A stretch of DNA of 64,000 nt. Origin: Paludisphaera borealis (GTDB lineage: Bacteria; Planctomycetota; Planctomycetia; Isosphaerales; Isosphaeraceae). The stretch spans positions 5,766,001 through 5,830,000 of the forward strand of contig NZ_CP019082.1 in NCBI RefSeq assembly GCF_001956985.1. Direction: 5' to 3'. Under the pieces are notes generated by a model, which made no database searches, was not told the DNA's origin, and saw only the letters and a program-made list of their open reading frames with translations. The first letter of the stretch is position 1. Every line of letters starts with the position of its first letter. Shown here one piece after another: positions 1 to 8,501 of the stretch. The position numbers and the translations under genes are program-made.

Positions 1-3
1 CGA

Positions 4-408
4 TTGATCGCGATGAACGGCCTGGTCTTGATCCTGGGGATTTCCTCGGGGTGCGGTCTGGGCCCGCGCAACTTTCGCAAGATCCAGCATCCCGCGCCCC
101 TGGTGCGGGCCCGGGCGCTCAGTCTCGGCGATCAGCGGTCGAGTTCGCAGGTCGTGCCGGCGCTGGTCGCGCGGTTGAACGACGCCGATCCGGTCGTCCG
201 GCTCGCGGCTCACGAGGAGTTGAAGAAGCGGACCGGCCAGGATTTCGGCTACGTGCCGTGGGCCGAGGAGCCCGAGCGGCAGGCCGCTGTGGCGCGCTGG
301 AAAGACTGGCTGGGCGGGCGACCGCCGGCCGGGACGCCCTCGCCGCAGAAGCCGGGCAAGACGCTGCCGGCGACGGCCACGCAGTACCGCCAAACCATCC
401 GGGGGTGA
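4..408 (+). CDS. HEAT-repeat-like putative lipoprotein, possibly 5'-truncated
   Basis: Small protein of about 134 residues. A short hydrophobic N-terminus ends in Ser-Ser-Gly-Cys, which reads as a lipobox. The middle (roughly residues 28-75) has the alternating helical pattern of a HEAT/PBS-lyase-type repeat (ALVARLNDADPVVRLAAHEEL), and the tail is Pro/Thr-rich. The first codons are TTG then ATG (position 13), and the frame is open to the window edge, so the true start may lie outside. It ends 7 bases before the MlaE-like permease gene and is probably in one operon with it. A role in envelope lipid transport is inferred only from this position. Confidence 0.6.
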   Translation: MIAMNGLVLILGISSGCGLGPRNFRKIQHPAPLVRARALSLGDQRSSSQVVPALVARLNDADPVVRLAAHEELKKRTGQDFGYVPWAEEPERQAAVARWKDWLGGRPPAGTPSPQKPGKTLPATATQYRQTIRG

Positions 409-415
409 GATCGAC

Positions 416-1375
416 ATGGCGCTTGGCACCAGCATGAACGCCTCCGAATCCGAATCGCCCGCCTGGCTGGCGCCGATCGGCTGGCTTGGCTGGTTGGTCG
501 TGGGGACGCTCGGCCACCTGGGCGCGACGGCCGTGGTGATGATCTCGGCCGCGACATCGTTCGTTCGATCGTCCGACGACGACGAGGAAGCCGGGCTCTG
601 GTCGGCGACGATCGCCGAGCTGTCGTGGATGCTGTTCGCCGGCTGTCCGCTCGTCGGCCTGGTTCACGTCGCGATGGGCTCGTTCCTGTCGTTGCAGGCG
701 TATTACGGCAGCACATTCGTGGACGGCACGGGGGCGGTCGTGGGAGTCGGGCTGCTCCGCAACCTCGCCTCGATGATGACCGGCCTGACACTGGCGGGCC
801 TCTTGCCCGTGCGGATCATCCCCGAGCTTCGCGGCATGCAACGCCGACGCCGGATCGAGCGGGCGCGGGCGACTCAAGCGGAAGCCGTCCGCGGCTCGAC
901 GGGTCGGCCGACGGCCGCCGAGCGCGAGGCGCCGATCCCCTCGCCGGGCCGGCTGGCCGGGCCCAGGCTGTTGGCGGCCGTCGTGGCGACGCCGCTGCTC
1001 TCGATCTGGGGGTGCCTCGTGGGGACGGTCGTGGGCTGGCAATCGTCGGGAACGCTCATGGGCCTCCCCTCGGAGACGTTCTTCCTGATGTTCGTGCGGA
1101 TGATCTGGTACCGCGACGTGGTCGGGCTGCTGGTCAAGGGGTCGCTGTTCGGCCTCTTCACCGCGGCGCTCTCCTGTTCGGAAGGGCTGAGAAACGACGA
1201 GTCGGAAACGGACGGAGACGAGGTCCGGGGCGGGTCGACGCACGGGGCGGCGATCCTCCGCGCCTCGTGCCTGTCGATGGCGGCCATCCTGCTGATCAAC
1301 ATGACCTGGTTCGTCCTGATCTATCATGCGGCTCCGGTCTACGGGCCGTCGCTGTTGCAACCACCGACTCCGTGA
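416..1375 (+). CDS. MlaE-family ABC transporter permease
   Basis: Integral inner-membrane permease of the MlaE (Ttg2B/YrbE) family, which moves phospholipid between the inner and outer membranes together with an MCE protein and an ATPase. The family signature is visible around residues 82-138: GSFLSLQAYYG, then VDGTGAVVGVGLLRNLA, then LAGLLPVRIIPELR. Several hydrophobic segments flank it. At 319 residues it is longer than the usual 250-260, because of an Arg/Ala-rich hydrophilic insert near residues 140-180. The ATG follows a GGTGAG ribosome site. The MCE gene lies 47 bases downstream. No MlaF-type ATPase gene is next to it in this window. Confidence 0.85.
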   Translation: MALGTSMNASESESPAWLAPIGWLGWLVVGTLGHLGATAVVMISAATSFVRSSDDDEEAGLWSATIAELSWMLFAGCPLVGLVHVAMGSFLSLQAYYGSTFVDGTGAVVGVGLLRNLASMMTGLTLAGLLPVRIIPELRGMQRRRRIERARATQAEAVRGSTGRPTAAEREAPIPSPGRLAGPRLLAAVVATPLLSIWGCLVGTVVGWQSSGTLMGLPSETFFLMFVRMIWYRDVVGLLVKGSLFGLFTAALSCSEGLRNDESETDGDEVRGGSTHGAAILRASCLSMAAILLINMTWFVLIYHAAPVYGPSLLQPPTP

Positions 1376-1422
1376 CGGGCCGGGCCGTCGTAAGTACAAT
1401 CCACACCGGGGAGGGAACCCCA

Positions 1423-2709
1423 ATGCGTGCGCGATCGTCGATGCGAGAAGTCTGGATCGGTCTCCTTGTGATCGGGGCCCTGGCGGGCCTGCTCGGTCTC
1501 GTGGGGCTGGCCAGCGACGGCCCGGGCTTCCTTGCGCCGCAGAAGACCATCAACGTGATCTTCCGCGACGGCCAGGGCATCCGGGTGGGGAGTCCGGTGC
1601 GAATCGCCGGGCTCGACGCCGGCAACGTCGTCGACCTGTCGTTGGTCGAGGTCGAGGGCTCGCTCCGCGCCCAGGTGCGGCTGTCGCTCCCCACGAGCCT
1701 GCTCAAGAAGCTCAAGCAGGACGTGAAGGTGACGATCGCGCCGGGGCTCACGGGGATGAGCCACGTCAACGTGGTGGCCTCCGGCCGGTCGGACGTCGCG
1801 CTGGTGCCGGGGCAGACGATCCAGGGGGTCGAGTCGTCGTTCTTCGACCCGATCATCGAACAGGTGGGCCTGGGGCCGCAGGAGCGGAACCACCTCAGCC
1901 ACACGATCGCTGAGGTCCGCCAGACGGTCGACTCCGTCGGGCCCAGGCTGCGGCAGATCCTGGCGTCGTTCGAGGACGCCTCGGGCAACGTCAAGGAGAT
2001 GAGCGACTCCCTTCGACCTGCCGTCGAGGCGACCGTTGGACACGTCGAGGACCTGACCCGGCGGATCGGCTCGACCTCGCCTCGGATCGAGGCCACGATC
2101 ACCCGGCTCGACGTCCTCACCCGGCTCGTCGAGCTGATGCTCTCCGAGAACCGCGACAACGTGCGGTTGACCGTCGCCTCGGTCAAGGACCTGACCGGTT
2201 CGGCCAAGGAGATCGTCACCGTCAACCGGCCCAAGGTCGAGAAGGTCATCGAAGGGGTCGACATGCTCGCGGCCCGGTCCAACCGCGTCATGTACCAGGC
2301 CGACGTTCTCGCCAACCAGGCCGTGCAGATCGTGACCACGGGCCGCTCCGACATCGAGCGGTCGATCTCGAACGTCCGCGACGCCACCGACTGGGCCGAC
2401 AAGCTCGTTCAGAAGATCTTCACCAATCCGTTCGTGCTCAGCCCGTTCTACAAGCCGTCGAACGAAGACCTGCGGGTCCAGACGGTGTACGACACGGCCC
2501 AGGTGTTCAGCAAGGGCGCCCAGGAGCTGCACGACGCGGCCAAGACGCTCGACTCGATGCAGACGCGGCCGACCTCTCCCGAGCAGCAGCAGGAAGTCGC
2601 CCGGCTTCAGCAGCAGGTTCTCGCGCTGACCGAGAGCCTTGGCAAGACTTCGCAGTCGCTGGCCGAGGGGTTGAAGCGGCCCGCGACGACCGGACGGGTC
2701 CGCCGCTGA
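1423..2709 (+). CDS. MlaD/MCE-domain lipid-binding protein
   Basis: Membrane-anchored periplasmic substrate-binding component of an Mla/MCE lipid transporter. One N-terminal transmembrane helix (about residues 11-30) precedes an MCE domain: INVIFRDGQGIRVGSPVRIAG, later VKVTIAPGLTGMSHVNV. A long helical C-terminal region (about residues 150-420) is rich in heptad-like Val/Leu spacing, as in MCE proteins that form needle-like hexamers. The ATG was chosen because a GGGGAGGG ribosome site sits 8 bases upstream; the frame is open much further upstream through the permease gene, but that part is not coding. It pairs with the upstream MlaE-like permease. Confidence 0.85.
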   Translation: MRARSSMREVWIGLLVIGALAGLLGLVGLASDGPGFLAPQKTINVIFRDGQGIRVGSPVRIAGLDAGNVVDLSLVEVEGSLRAQVRLSLPTSLLKKLKQDVKVTIAPGLTGMSHVNVVASGRSDVALVPGQTIQGVESSFFDPIIEQVGLGPQERNHLSHTIAEVRQTVDSVGPRLRQILASFEDASGNVKEMSDSLRPAVEATVGHVEDLTRRIGSTSPRIEATITRLDVLTRLVELMLSENRDNVRLTVASVKDLTGSAKEIVTVNRPKVEKVIEGVDMLAARSNRVMYQADVLANQAVQIVTTGRSDIERSISNVRDATDWADKLVQKIFTNPFVLSPFYKPSNEDLRVQTVYDTAQVFSKGAQELHDAAKTLDSMQTRPTSPEQQQEVARLQQQVLALTESLGKTSQSLAEGLKRPATTGRVRR

Positions 2710-2953
2710 TCAGAAAAGGAATGGAGGATGGTTTTTTCCGGTTTTGACTCAACTGGGGGCGACGCCGGTCCGATAATTAAGAGCGTCGGCGCCCAATAAC
2801 GGGCGTCAAGGCAGTGGACGAAGACCGGCGCCGGGGATTCGACTGATGTCAGTCGGCTCGCAAACGTGAGAAACCCCCCGGCCGTCCAGTCGAGCGGCAC
2901 CCGGTTTTGCTGAAGGTAAGGCCTTCGGCCACAGCACCAATTTGGAGGCGCAA

Positions 2954-3235
2954 ATGGAAATCTTCGGTGCAGGGGGTACCCAAGGCCCTCAACCCGTTTA
3001 CCCGCGGCTCGCCCCGTTCAGCGTTGACGCCGGTCAGACCGTGCACGCTGGGGCCCCGCGAGACCAGGTCGAAATCTCGCCGCTCGGCCAGATGCTGGAC
3101 GGCATCAGCCGGTTGCCGGAAATCCGCCACGAGAAGGTGGACGAGATCCGCCGCCAGATCGCCGAGGGGACGTACGACACGCCCGAACGGCTTGAGCTGG
3201 CTCTCGATCGGATGCTCTCCGAATTCCTGGGCTGA
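2954..3235 (+). CDS. FlgM-like anti-sigma-28 family protein
   Basis: A 93-residue protein whose C-terminal half matches the FlgM anti-sigma-factor pattern: DQVEISPLG at residues 38-46, then LPEIRHEKVDEIRRQIAEG (54-72), TYDTPERLELALDRML and a short end. FlgM binds sigma-28 and is exported by flagella; in planctomycetes FlgM-like proteins often occur away from flagellar genes, as here. The ATG is preceded by GGAGG with 5-base spacing, better than the TTG at 2942. The N-terminal third is Gly/Pro-rich and unassigned. The partner sigma factor is not identified. A 319-base untranslated gap follows. Confidence 0.7.
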   Translation: MEIFGAGGTQGPQPVYPRLAPFSVDAGQTVHAGAPRDQVEISPLGQMLDGISRLPEIRHEKVDEIRRQIAEGTYDTPERLELALDRMLSEFLG

Positions 3236-3554
3236 TCCCTTATCGCGGCTGGTCCGCGATCCCGAACACGATCGTAACGAACAGGCCGGCGTCGAGCAGA
3301 CCATGCATGGTTCGCTCGCGCCGGCCTATTGGCGTTCGCGGCCGTCGGGATTTGTCGAAAATCGACGATTCGACGCGGGCGTCGATCTTGGCAAGCGTCC
3401 ACGCATGAGAAACAATACGGTTTGAGACGATCCGGCGACGCCCGCTCGACCGTCGGCGTGAATCGCGCAGGGAATCACCCGCGAGCCGACGACGGCGTGA
3501 CGCGTCGCCTTGGCGCCGGGCGGGACGTCGGCGTCTCAAGGGAGGTTTTGGTCC
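3236..3554. other. Intergenic stretch with one GC-rich hairpin
   Basis: No convincing gene. A 9-base-pair stem, AGGCCGGCG at 3283-3291 with CGCCGGCCT at 3319-3327, encloses a loop holding the self-complementary CCATGCATGG (3301-3310). No T-run follows, so it is at best a non-canonical terminator for the FlgM-like gene. A good ribosome site, GGGAGG at 3540-3545, belongs to the downstream ATPase gene, whose promoter presumably lies here. Confidence 0.4.
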
Positions 3555-5096
3555 GTGGACTCATCGACCTCGACGACCGGCCCCAGCGTTCCTATTCCTC
3601 CCTTGTCGCCCGAAGACGAGGTGATGGCCTCGGTACTCGTCAACAAAGGGATGCTCACCGGCGAGCAGCTCACCCTCGCGCGGCAGTACGGCGCCGAGCG
3701 CGACACCGACCTCAAGCAGGCGATTCTCGAGCTCAACCTGATCTCGCCCGAGCGACTCAACCAACTCGCCTTCGAGCGGCTCACGGCGATGGCCCAGGAC
3801 ACGCCCGAGAAGCCCGCCCTCCTGGTCGAATCGTCGATCATCGCCGCCGCTTCCTCCCATCCGGTCCCGATCTCCCCCGATCGCAACCAGATTCAGCGCG
3901 ACGTTCGCAAGGAGCTTCAGGAGTCGAGCCAGACCGCTCCGGTGCCCGAGCTGATCGGCCAGATTCTGGAACGCGCCATCGATTGCCGCGCTACCGACAT
4001 CCACTTCGATTCGCTCGACAACGGCATCCGCGTCCGTTACCGAATCGACGGCCAGCTTCAAGACATCCTGTTCGTCGAGGCTGGGACCTCTGCCGCGGTC
4101 ATCAGCCGCATCAAGGTCATGTCGAATCTCAACATCGTCGAGCGCCGGCATTCCCAGGACGGCCGGATCTCGATCATGCACCACAACCGGCCTCGCGACC
4201 TCCGCGTGGCGACCTTCCCGACGATCTACGGCGAGAAGATCGTGATCCGGATCCACGAGGTGCTCACCGACGTGGTGGGGTTCAACCATCTGGGGATGAC
4301 CCAGACGCAGGCCGACACCCTCGACCGGCTGATCGTTCAGCCGTACGGCGCGGTGTTCGTCGCCGGACCGGTGGGGGCCGGCAAGACCTCGACGTTGTAC
4401 AACTGCCTGGAGCGGATCAATTCGCCGCTCCGCAACGTCATGACGATCGAAGACCCGATCGAGCACCGGATGCCCGGCGTCAATCAGACGCAGGTCGGCA
4501 ACAACCCCGGCGATATGTCGTTCGGCGAGGGCCTTCGGGCGCTTTTGAGGCAGGACCCCGACATCGTCATGATCGGCGAGATCCGCGACGAGGAGACCGC
4601 CCGGATCGGCATCCGCGCGTCGCTCACCGGCGTTCTCGTCTTCAGCACCCTGCACGGGTCCGACGCGCCCAGCACCATCAGCAACCTCTTCAACTTCGGC
4701 ATCCCCGGATACCAGCTCTCCAGCAGCCTCCTGGCCATCGTCTCCCAGCGCCTGATCCGCAAGATCTGCCCGTATTGCCGCGTCTCCTACGCCCCCGACG
4801 AGAAGCTGCTGCTGGCGCTCGAACTCGACCCGGACGAGCACCGCGACCTGCATCTCCAGCGCGGCATGGGCTGCCCGGCGTGCTTCCAGACCGGTTACAT
4901 GGGGCGCACCGGAGTCTTCGAGATCATGGTCGTCGGCGAGGAGCTGCGCGACCTCATTTTCCAGCAAATTCCCAAGGACGTCCTCCGACGTGTCGCGGTT
5001 GATCTGGGAATGCGAACTTTGAAGCAGTCGGCGGTCGATAAGATTGTCGAGGGAGTCACCACGGTGGAGGAAGTCTACCGCGTGGTGTCATTTTAG
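3555..5096 (+). CDS. GspE/PilB-type secretion or pilus assembly ATPase
   Basis: Cytoplasmic hexameric ATPase that powers a type II secretion system or type IV pilus. The N-terminal GspE/MshEN-like domain covers about residues 20-90. The AAA core contains the Walker A GPVGAGKTST (271-280), an Asp-box-like region MTIEDPIEHRMPGVNQTQV, a Walker B-like region RQDPDIVMIGEIRDEETA and a His-box region. The C-terminal zinc-binding CPYC ... CPAC pairs are typical of GspE. GTG is chosen as start because GGAGG lies 9 bases upstream; a TTG at 3510 has no such site. 513 residues fits the family. No other Gsp/Pil gene is adjacent, a common planctomycete situation. Confidence 0.9.
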   Translation: MDSSTSTTGPSVPIPPLSPEDEVMASVLVNKGMLTGEQLTLARQYGAERDTDLKQAILELNLISPERLNQLAFERLTAMAQDTPEKPALLVESSIIAAASSHPVPISPDRNQIQRDVRKELQESSQTAPVPELIGQILERAIDCRATDIHFDSLDNGIRVRYRIDGQLQDILFVEAGTSAAVISRIKVMSNLNIVERRHSQDGRISIMHHNRPRDLRVATFPTIYGEKIVIRIHEVLTDVVGFNHLGMTQTQADTLDRLIVQPYGAVFVAGPVGAGKTSTLYNCLERINSPLRNVMTIEDPIEHRMPGVNQTQVGNNPGDMSFGEGLRALLRQDPDIVMIGEIRDEETARIGIRASLTGVLVFSTLHGSDAPSTISNLFNFGIPGYQLSSSLLAIVSQRLIRKICPYCRVSYAPDEKLLLALELDPDEHRDLHLQRGMGCPACFQTGYMGRTGVFEIMVVGEELRDLIFQQIPKDVLRRVAVDLGMRTLKQSAVDKIVEGVTTVEEVYRVVSF

Positions 5097-5195
5097 ACTG
5101 GGCGCCGCGAAGCCCGACGGCCTCGGGATGGATCTCGACCGGCCGTTGGATCGAGCCCGATCGCAGGCGCCAGGTGAACCGACAGGAGGTCGGCA

Positions 5196-6128
5196 ATGCA
5201 CGCGCACATACTTCGGACTCGTGGTCTGGTCCTGGCCGTCCCCAGCGTGCTGGTGATCGCCGCCGCCGTGGGGTCGACGCCGGTTCACGGCGACGATTCG
5301 GGCATTCTGGGACGGTTCTTTCGGCTCGGCGGCTCGTCGTCGTCCAGCTCCAGCCGGGCGCGGTCGAACCCCGCGCCTTCCGCGCCCGCCACTCCGTCCG
5401 CGTTGCCGTACGGCGGAAGCGGCAATCCGAACGCGATGAAGGGCAACGGCGGCGCCTTCATCCCGCCCGCGAGCCCGAGGGCGCCGGCGGCGACCCCGAC
5501 GACCGGGCCGATCACGGAAGGGCCGTCGACGCCCGAAGTGACGGAGTCCGGAGTCGGCCTGCCCGCCGTCGCGCCTCGCCCTCGGGTCAGCAACGCCGCG
5601 ACCAGCGCCGAGCCGCTCTTGACCCGGATGGCCCTGGGACGATCGAACGACGGCAGCCAGTTCGGCATGTTCCTCCAGATCTACGCCGACGGCACGGTGA
5701 TCGACTCGGAAGGCGTGCACAGGCTCTCGCCGAGCGACCTGAAGCCGATCGCCGATCTGGTGAACTCCGGCGAACTCGGCCGTCTCCGCGGCCATTGCGG
5801 CAACCCGTCGAGCGACTTCATCGAGGAAGTCCATGTGATCGCCTACGAGCGCCGGCTCGGACGGTTGGCCGCCGTGCCGTTCTCGTATTCCGGCAACCCC
5901 CAAGGCTGCGATCATGCCGTGAAGCAGCTTCACACGCTGGTCGAGAACCTTCAGACCAAGCTCAGTCGACAGCCCGTCGCCACCGCTCCCGCCGTGGGCG
6001 CTCCCTCGCTGGGCGCGGCCGTCGCGGCTCCGGGACCGGCGGCGATCGCCTCGGGCGCGGCGAGCCCCGCGCTGGCGCCGACGGGCCCCGTCATCCCGCT
6101 GACGCCGATCGACCCGCACGCGCACTGA
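5196..6128 (+). CDS. Exported hypothetical protein
   Basis: 310-residue protein with a classical signal peptide (RTRGLVLAVPSVLVIAAAVG, predicted cleavage after VHG near residue 34). A low-complexity Ser/Pro/Ala-rich linker follows (about 50-140). A compact domain (about 145-260) contains FGMFLQIYADGTVIDSEGVHRL and a potential disulfide pair at HCGNP and QGCDH. The tail is Ala/Pro-rich. The start is supported by AGGAGGT five bases upstream. I do not recognise a family. It sits between the GspE-like ATPase and the Fur-type regulator, 99 bases after the former. Cell-surface or periplasmic location is inferred from the signal peptide. Confidence 0.7.
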   Translation: MHAHILRTRGLVLAVPSVLVIAAAVGSTPVHGDDSGILGRFFRLGGSSSSSSSRARSNPAPSAPATPSALPYGGSGNPNAMKGNGGAFIPPASPRAPAATPTTGPITEGPSTPEVTESGVGLPAVAPRPRVSNAATSAEPLLTRMALGRSNDGSQFGMFLQIYADGTVIDSEGVHRLSPSDLKPIADLVNSGELGRLRGHCGNPSSDFIEEVHVIAYERRLGRLAAVPFSYSGNPQGCDHAVKQLHTLVENLQTKLSRQPVATAPAVGAPSLGAAVAAPGPAAIASGAASPALAPTGPVIPLTPIDPHAH

Positions 6129-6224
6129 CGCCTCTGATCGCGGCGAGCAGGGCGGCCAGTCCTTTCGCCCCTCTGCTCGCCGCGACGCGACCTGTCCGGG
6201 CTGGAAGAAGGACGCGTCAATCTC

Positions 6225-6245
6225 TACAATGGAGAATCATTCTTG
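6225..6245 (+). promoter_or_regulatory. Candidate -10 element and Fur box upstream of the Fur-family gene
   Basis: TACAAT at 6225-6230 resembles a -10 hexamer and is followed directly by GGAGAATCATTCTTG (6231-6245), which has an AGAAT-C-ATTCT inverted core. It matches 10 of 15 positions of the 7-1-7 Fur-box form TGATAATCATTATCA. It lies 57-71 bases before the start of the Fur-family gene, suggesting autoregulation. The -35 region is weak. Function is inferred. Confidence 0.5.
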
Positions 6246-6301
6246 ATTTAGTGCTGGTCTCGCCTGGAGAGAGACCACAGTCCGGACAGAAGGAAGCCGC
6301 C

Positions 6302-6802
6302 GTGGTCAACCCACAGACCGATGAAATCAGGCCGATCAGCGTCTCGGAGTCTCCGGAAGACAAGTTCCGTGAGTTCCTGGAAATTCGGGGCGAAAAGCTG
6401 ACCGACCCTCGGCGCGTGCTGGTGCGGCACATCTACAGTACGCACAAGCACTTCGACGCGGACGAGCTGGTCCGCGACCTGCACGATTCGGGCCGTGCGA
6501 TCAGCCGGTCGACGGTCTATCGCACGCTCCGGCTGCTCGTCGACGCAGGGCTTTTGCGTGAGCTTCGCCTGACGAACCGGACGGCGTACGAGCACGATTA
6601 CGGCTATCCGGACCACGACCACCTGCATTGCACGTCCTGCAACAAGGTGGTCGAGTTCCGCAATGAAGAGATTTTGAAGCTTCGCGACGCGGTGAGCCGG
6701 GCCAATGGCTTTCGGGCGTCGGGCCATCGCTTCCTTATCGAAGGCGTCTGCTCGTCGTGCAGCCGCTCGCACAGCCCGCGAAGACGGCTCGACCTGATCT
6801 GA
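6302..6802 (+). CDS. Fur-family metal-responsive transcriptional regulator
   Basis: 166-residue DNA-binding regulator. The winged-helix domain (about 20-90) holds the family recognition pattern HFDADELVRDLHDSG ... ISRSTVYRTLRLLVDAGLL. The dimerisation domain has the metal-binding HDHLHC (105-110) with C110-x2-C113 and a second pair C150-x2-C153, the structural zinc site. Which metal or peroxide it senses (Fur, Zur or PerR) cannot be decided from sequence alone. The start is GTG preceded by GGAAG; 166 residues fits the family with a short N-terminal extension. A candidate Fur box lies in its promoter region, consistent with autoregulation. Confidence 0.9.
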   Translation: MVNPQTDEIRPISVSESPEDKFREFLEIRGEKLTDPRRVLVRHIYSTHKHFDADELVRDLHDSGRAISRSTVYRTLRLLVDAGLLRELRLTNRTAYEHDYGYPDHDHLHCTSCNKVVEFRNEEILKLRDAVSRANGFRASGHRFLIEGVCSSCSRSHSPRRRLDLI

Positions 6803-6816
6803 TCTCAGGTCGAGCC
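6786..6816. terminator. Perfect 12-bp hairpin between convergent genes
   Basis: GGCTCGACCTGA (6786-6797) and TCAGGTCGAGCC (6805-6816) form a perfect stem with a 7-base loop. It overlaps the last codons and stop of the Fur-family gene and faces the convergent phosphodiesterase gene. No T-tract is present on either strand, so it would be a non-canonical, possibly bidirectional terminator or RNA-stability hairpin. Confidence 0.45.
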
Positions 6817-6830
6817 CCGGGGCGTCCAGC

Positions 6831-8501
6831 TCATTCGAGGTAGCCGAGGTCGGCGAGCCGCTGTTCGATGATCGCCTGCTCTTCGGGCGAGTACTCGAAC
6901 GGGCGGCGGTGCGGGCCTTCGAGGGGCTCTTGCGGGGGATCGAGCCGGCTGGGAGTGAACGAGTTCGCCGCCGGCGCGGTTGCGGTTCGCGTCGCGCCGA
7001 CCGGGATTCCCTCGATGTGACTCGGGATTGGCTGGCCCAAGAGCTGAAGGATCGTCGGGGCGACGTCGATCAGGTCCGCCTGGAGGTAACGGCCCGGCGC
7101 GATTCCCGCTCCGGCGATCGCGACGATTCCTTCGGGACGGTGCGTGCCGGGGAGGTTCGGGTCGGACGAGACCCAGCCGCGACTCGCGCCGAGCTTAGTG
7201 CGCACCCAGTATGGGGCGTCGGGCATGGCGATCAAGTCGGGATAGCCCTCGCGCGCGGGATCGACGCCGTAGGTCTCGGCGGTCTGGATGATCCGGGGGA
7301 ACAGCGGTTCGCCCGTCTCGGGATGCCGGGCCTCTGCCAACGCGCGAGCCGCTTCGCCGCGCGCCTCATCGATCTCGCGAGGCGTGAACAGCGGGGGGCA
7401 GTTCCGGGTCGAGCCGAATCGCGCCGGGGAGTTCACGTAGATCATTGCCGCGGTGTCCTGGTGCGGCGCGAAGGCGATCGTCCGCTTCCAGTCGAACGGG
7501 AACTGCGCCGAGACCGACGTGTCGAATGACGCCGAACGGGCTTTGGGATCGCCCCGTTTGACGTTCCAGAGGCGAAGCCGGTCGACGGCCTGGTCGGCGC
7601 GGCGGGTCAGCTTGCGGACCAGTCCCTCGCGCTGGGCGACGCCGGCGTCGACGAGGATCTGATTGACGTCGATCCGACCCAGGCAGGGGCCGAATCCGTG
7701 GTCGCTGACGACCATGACGGCGGCGCCCCGCTTGTCGGCCAGCTCGCAGAGCGAGCCGATCGCCCGGTCGAGCCCCTGAATGACGCTGGCGGCGGCGACG
7801 TTCCATTCGGGGTCGTCGATCCCGGTTTCATCGACGTTCAAGTAGCGCCAGACGCGATGCTGGAATGGGTCGAGGTTCTGAAACTGGACCATGAGCACCG
7901 ACCAGTCGGGCGTCGCGCGGTCGGCGACGAAGCCCCCTTCGGCCCGTCCCTGAAAGCTCTCGACGGTGAGCCGGGCGTTGGTCTGGAGTTCTTCGAGCGA
8001 CTGCGGAGCGCGCTTCCAGAAGTAGCGGAGCGAGTAGTTCGGCGCTTCGGCCTTGAGGCGGGCGGCGAATTCGGGATACCCCTGGAGCGCGCCTTCGAGG
8101 TGCGGGGCGTCCATGCCCGATACGACCACGCCGTTGACGCGCGGGGGCGGGTAAAGGCCCGGCACGTTGAGGCACGCGATCGATCGTCCGGCATCGCTGA
8201 GCAGCCGCCAGATCGTGGGGACGCGGATTCGGCCCGAATGATTGACTTTCATCCGGTTCTCGGCGGCGTCGAAGTAGCGGTGGTCGAAGACCCCGTGCCG
8301 CGCCGGGTTGCAGCCGGTGACCATCGAGGTCCACGCGGCGGTGGTCACCGGCGGGATGATCGAGGTCAGCTCGCCGTGGGCCGCTCGCTTGAGAAGGGCG
8401 TCGAGGTTCGGCATGAGCCCGCGGCGTCGCATGGGATCGAGCACCGTCCAGGTCGCGCCGTCGAGTCCTAGAACCAGTATGCGATCGATGGATGTCGCCA
8501 T
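6831..8501 (-). CDS. Alkaline-phosphatase-superfamily phosphodiesterase/nucleotide pyrophosphatase
   Basis: 556-residue hydrolase of the type I phosphodiesterase/nucleotide pyrophosphatase family. The metal site begins at LGLDGATW (Asp14), the Thr nucleophile region is PPVTTAAWTSMVTG (about 50-63), and VVSDHGFGP provides later metal ligands. The pattern GCNPARHGVFDHRYFD is typical of the subgroup often found beside polysaccharide and sulfur-metabolism genes. There is no signal peptide, so a cytoplasmic site is likely; the substrate is unknown. The gene overlaps the 3' end of the upstream methyltransferase gene by 34 bases, implying co-transcription and perhaps joint action on a glycan or lipid. 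Confidence 0.85.
   Translation of the reverse strand: MATSIDRILVLGLDGATWTVLDPMRRRGLMPNLDALLKRAAHGELTSIIPPVTTAAWTSMVTGCNPARHGVFDHRYFDAAENRMKVNHSGRIRVPTIWRLLSDAGRSIACLNVPGLYPPPRVNGVVVSGMDAPHLEGALQGYPEFAARLKAEAPNYSLRYFWKRAPQSLEELQTNARLTVESFQGRAEGGFVADRATPDWSVLMVQFQNLDPFQHRVWRYLNVDETGIDDPEWNVAAASVIQGLDRAIGSLCELADKRGAAVMVVSDHGFGPCLGRIDVNQILVDAGVAQREGLVRKLTRRADQAVDRLRLWNVKRGDPKARSASFDTSVSAQFPFDWKRTIAFAPHQDTAAMIYVNSPARFGSTRNCPPLFTPREIDEARGEAARALAEARHPETGEPLFPRIIQTAETYGVDPAREGYPDLIAMPDAPYWVRTKLGASRGWVSSDPNLPGTHRPEGIVAIAGAGIAPGRYLQADLIDVAPTILQLLGQPIPSHIEGIPVGATRTATAPAANSFTPSRLDPPQEPLEGPHRRPFEYSPEEQAIIEQRLADLGYLE

Noticed and set aside
119-1423. Long minus-strand frame (434 aa) opposite the Mla-type genes
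   Set aside because: Arg/Pro/His-rich composition with no recognisable motif; the plus-strand permease explains the region. It is an opposite-strand shadow of GC-rich coding.
3283-3327. Intrinsic terminator after the FlgM-like gene
   Set aside because: Stem is good but no T-run follows, so it was left as an unnamed hairpin.
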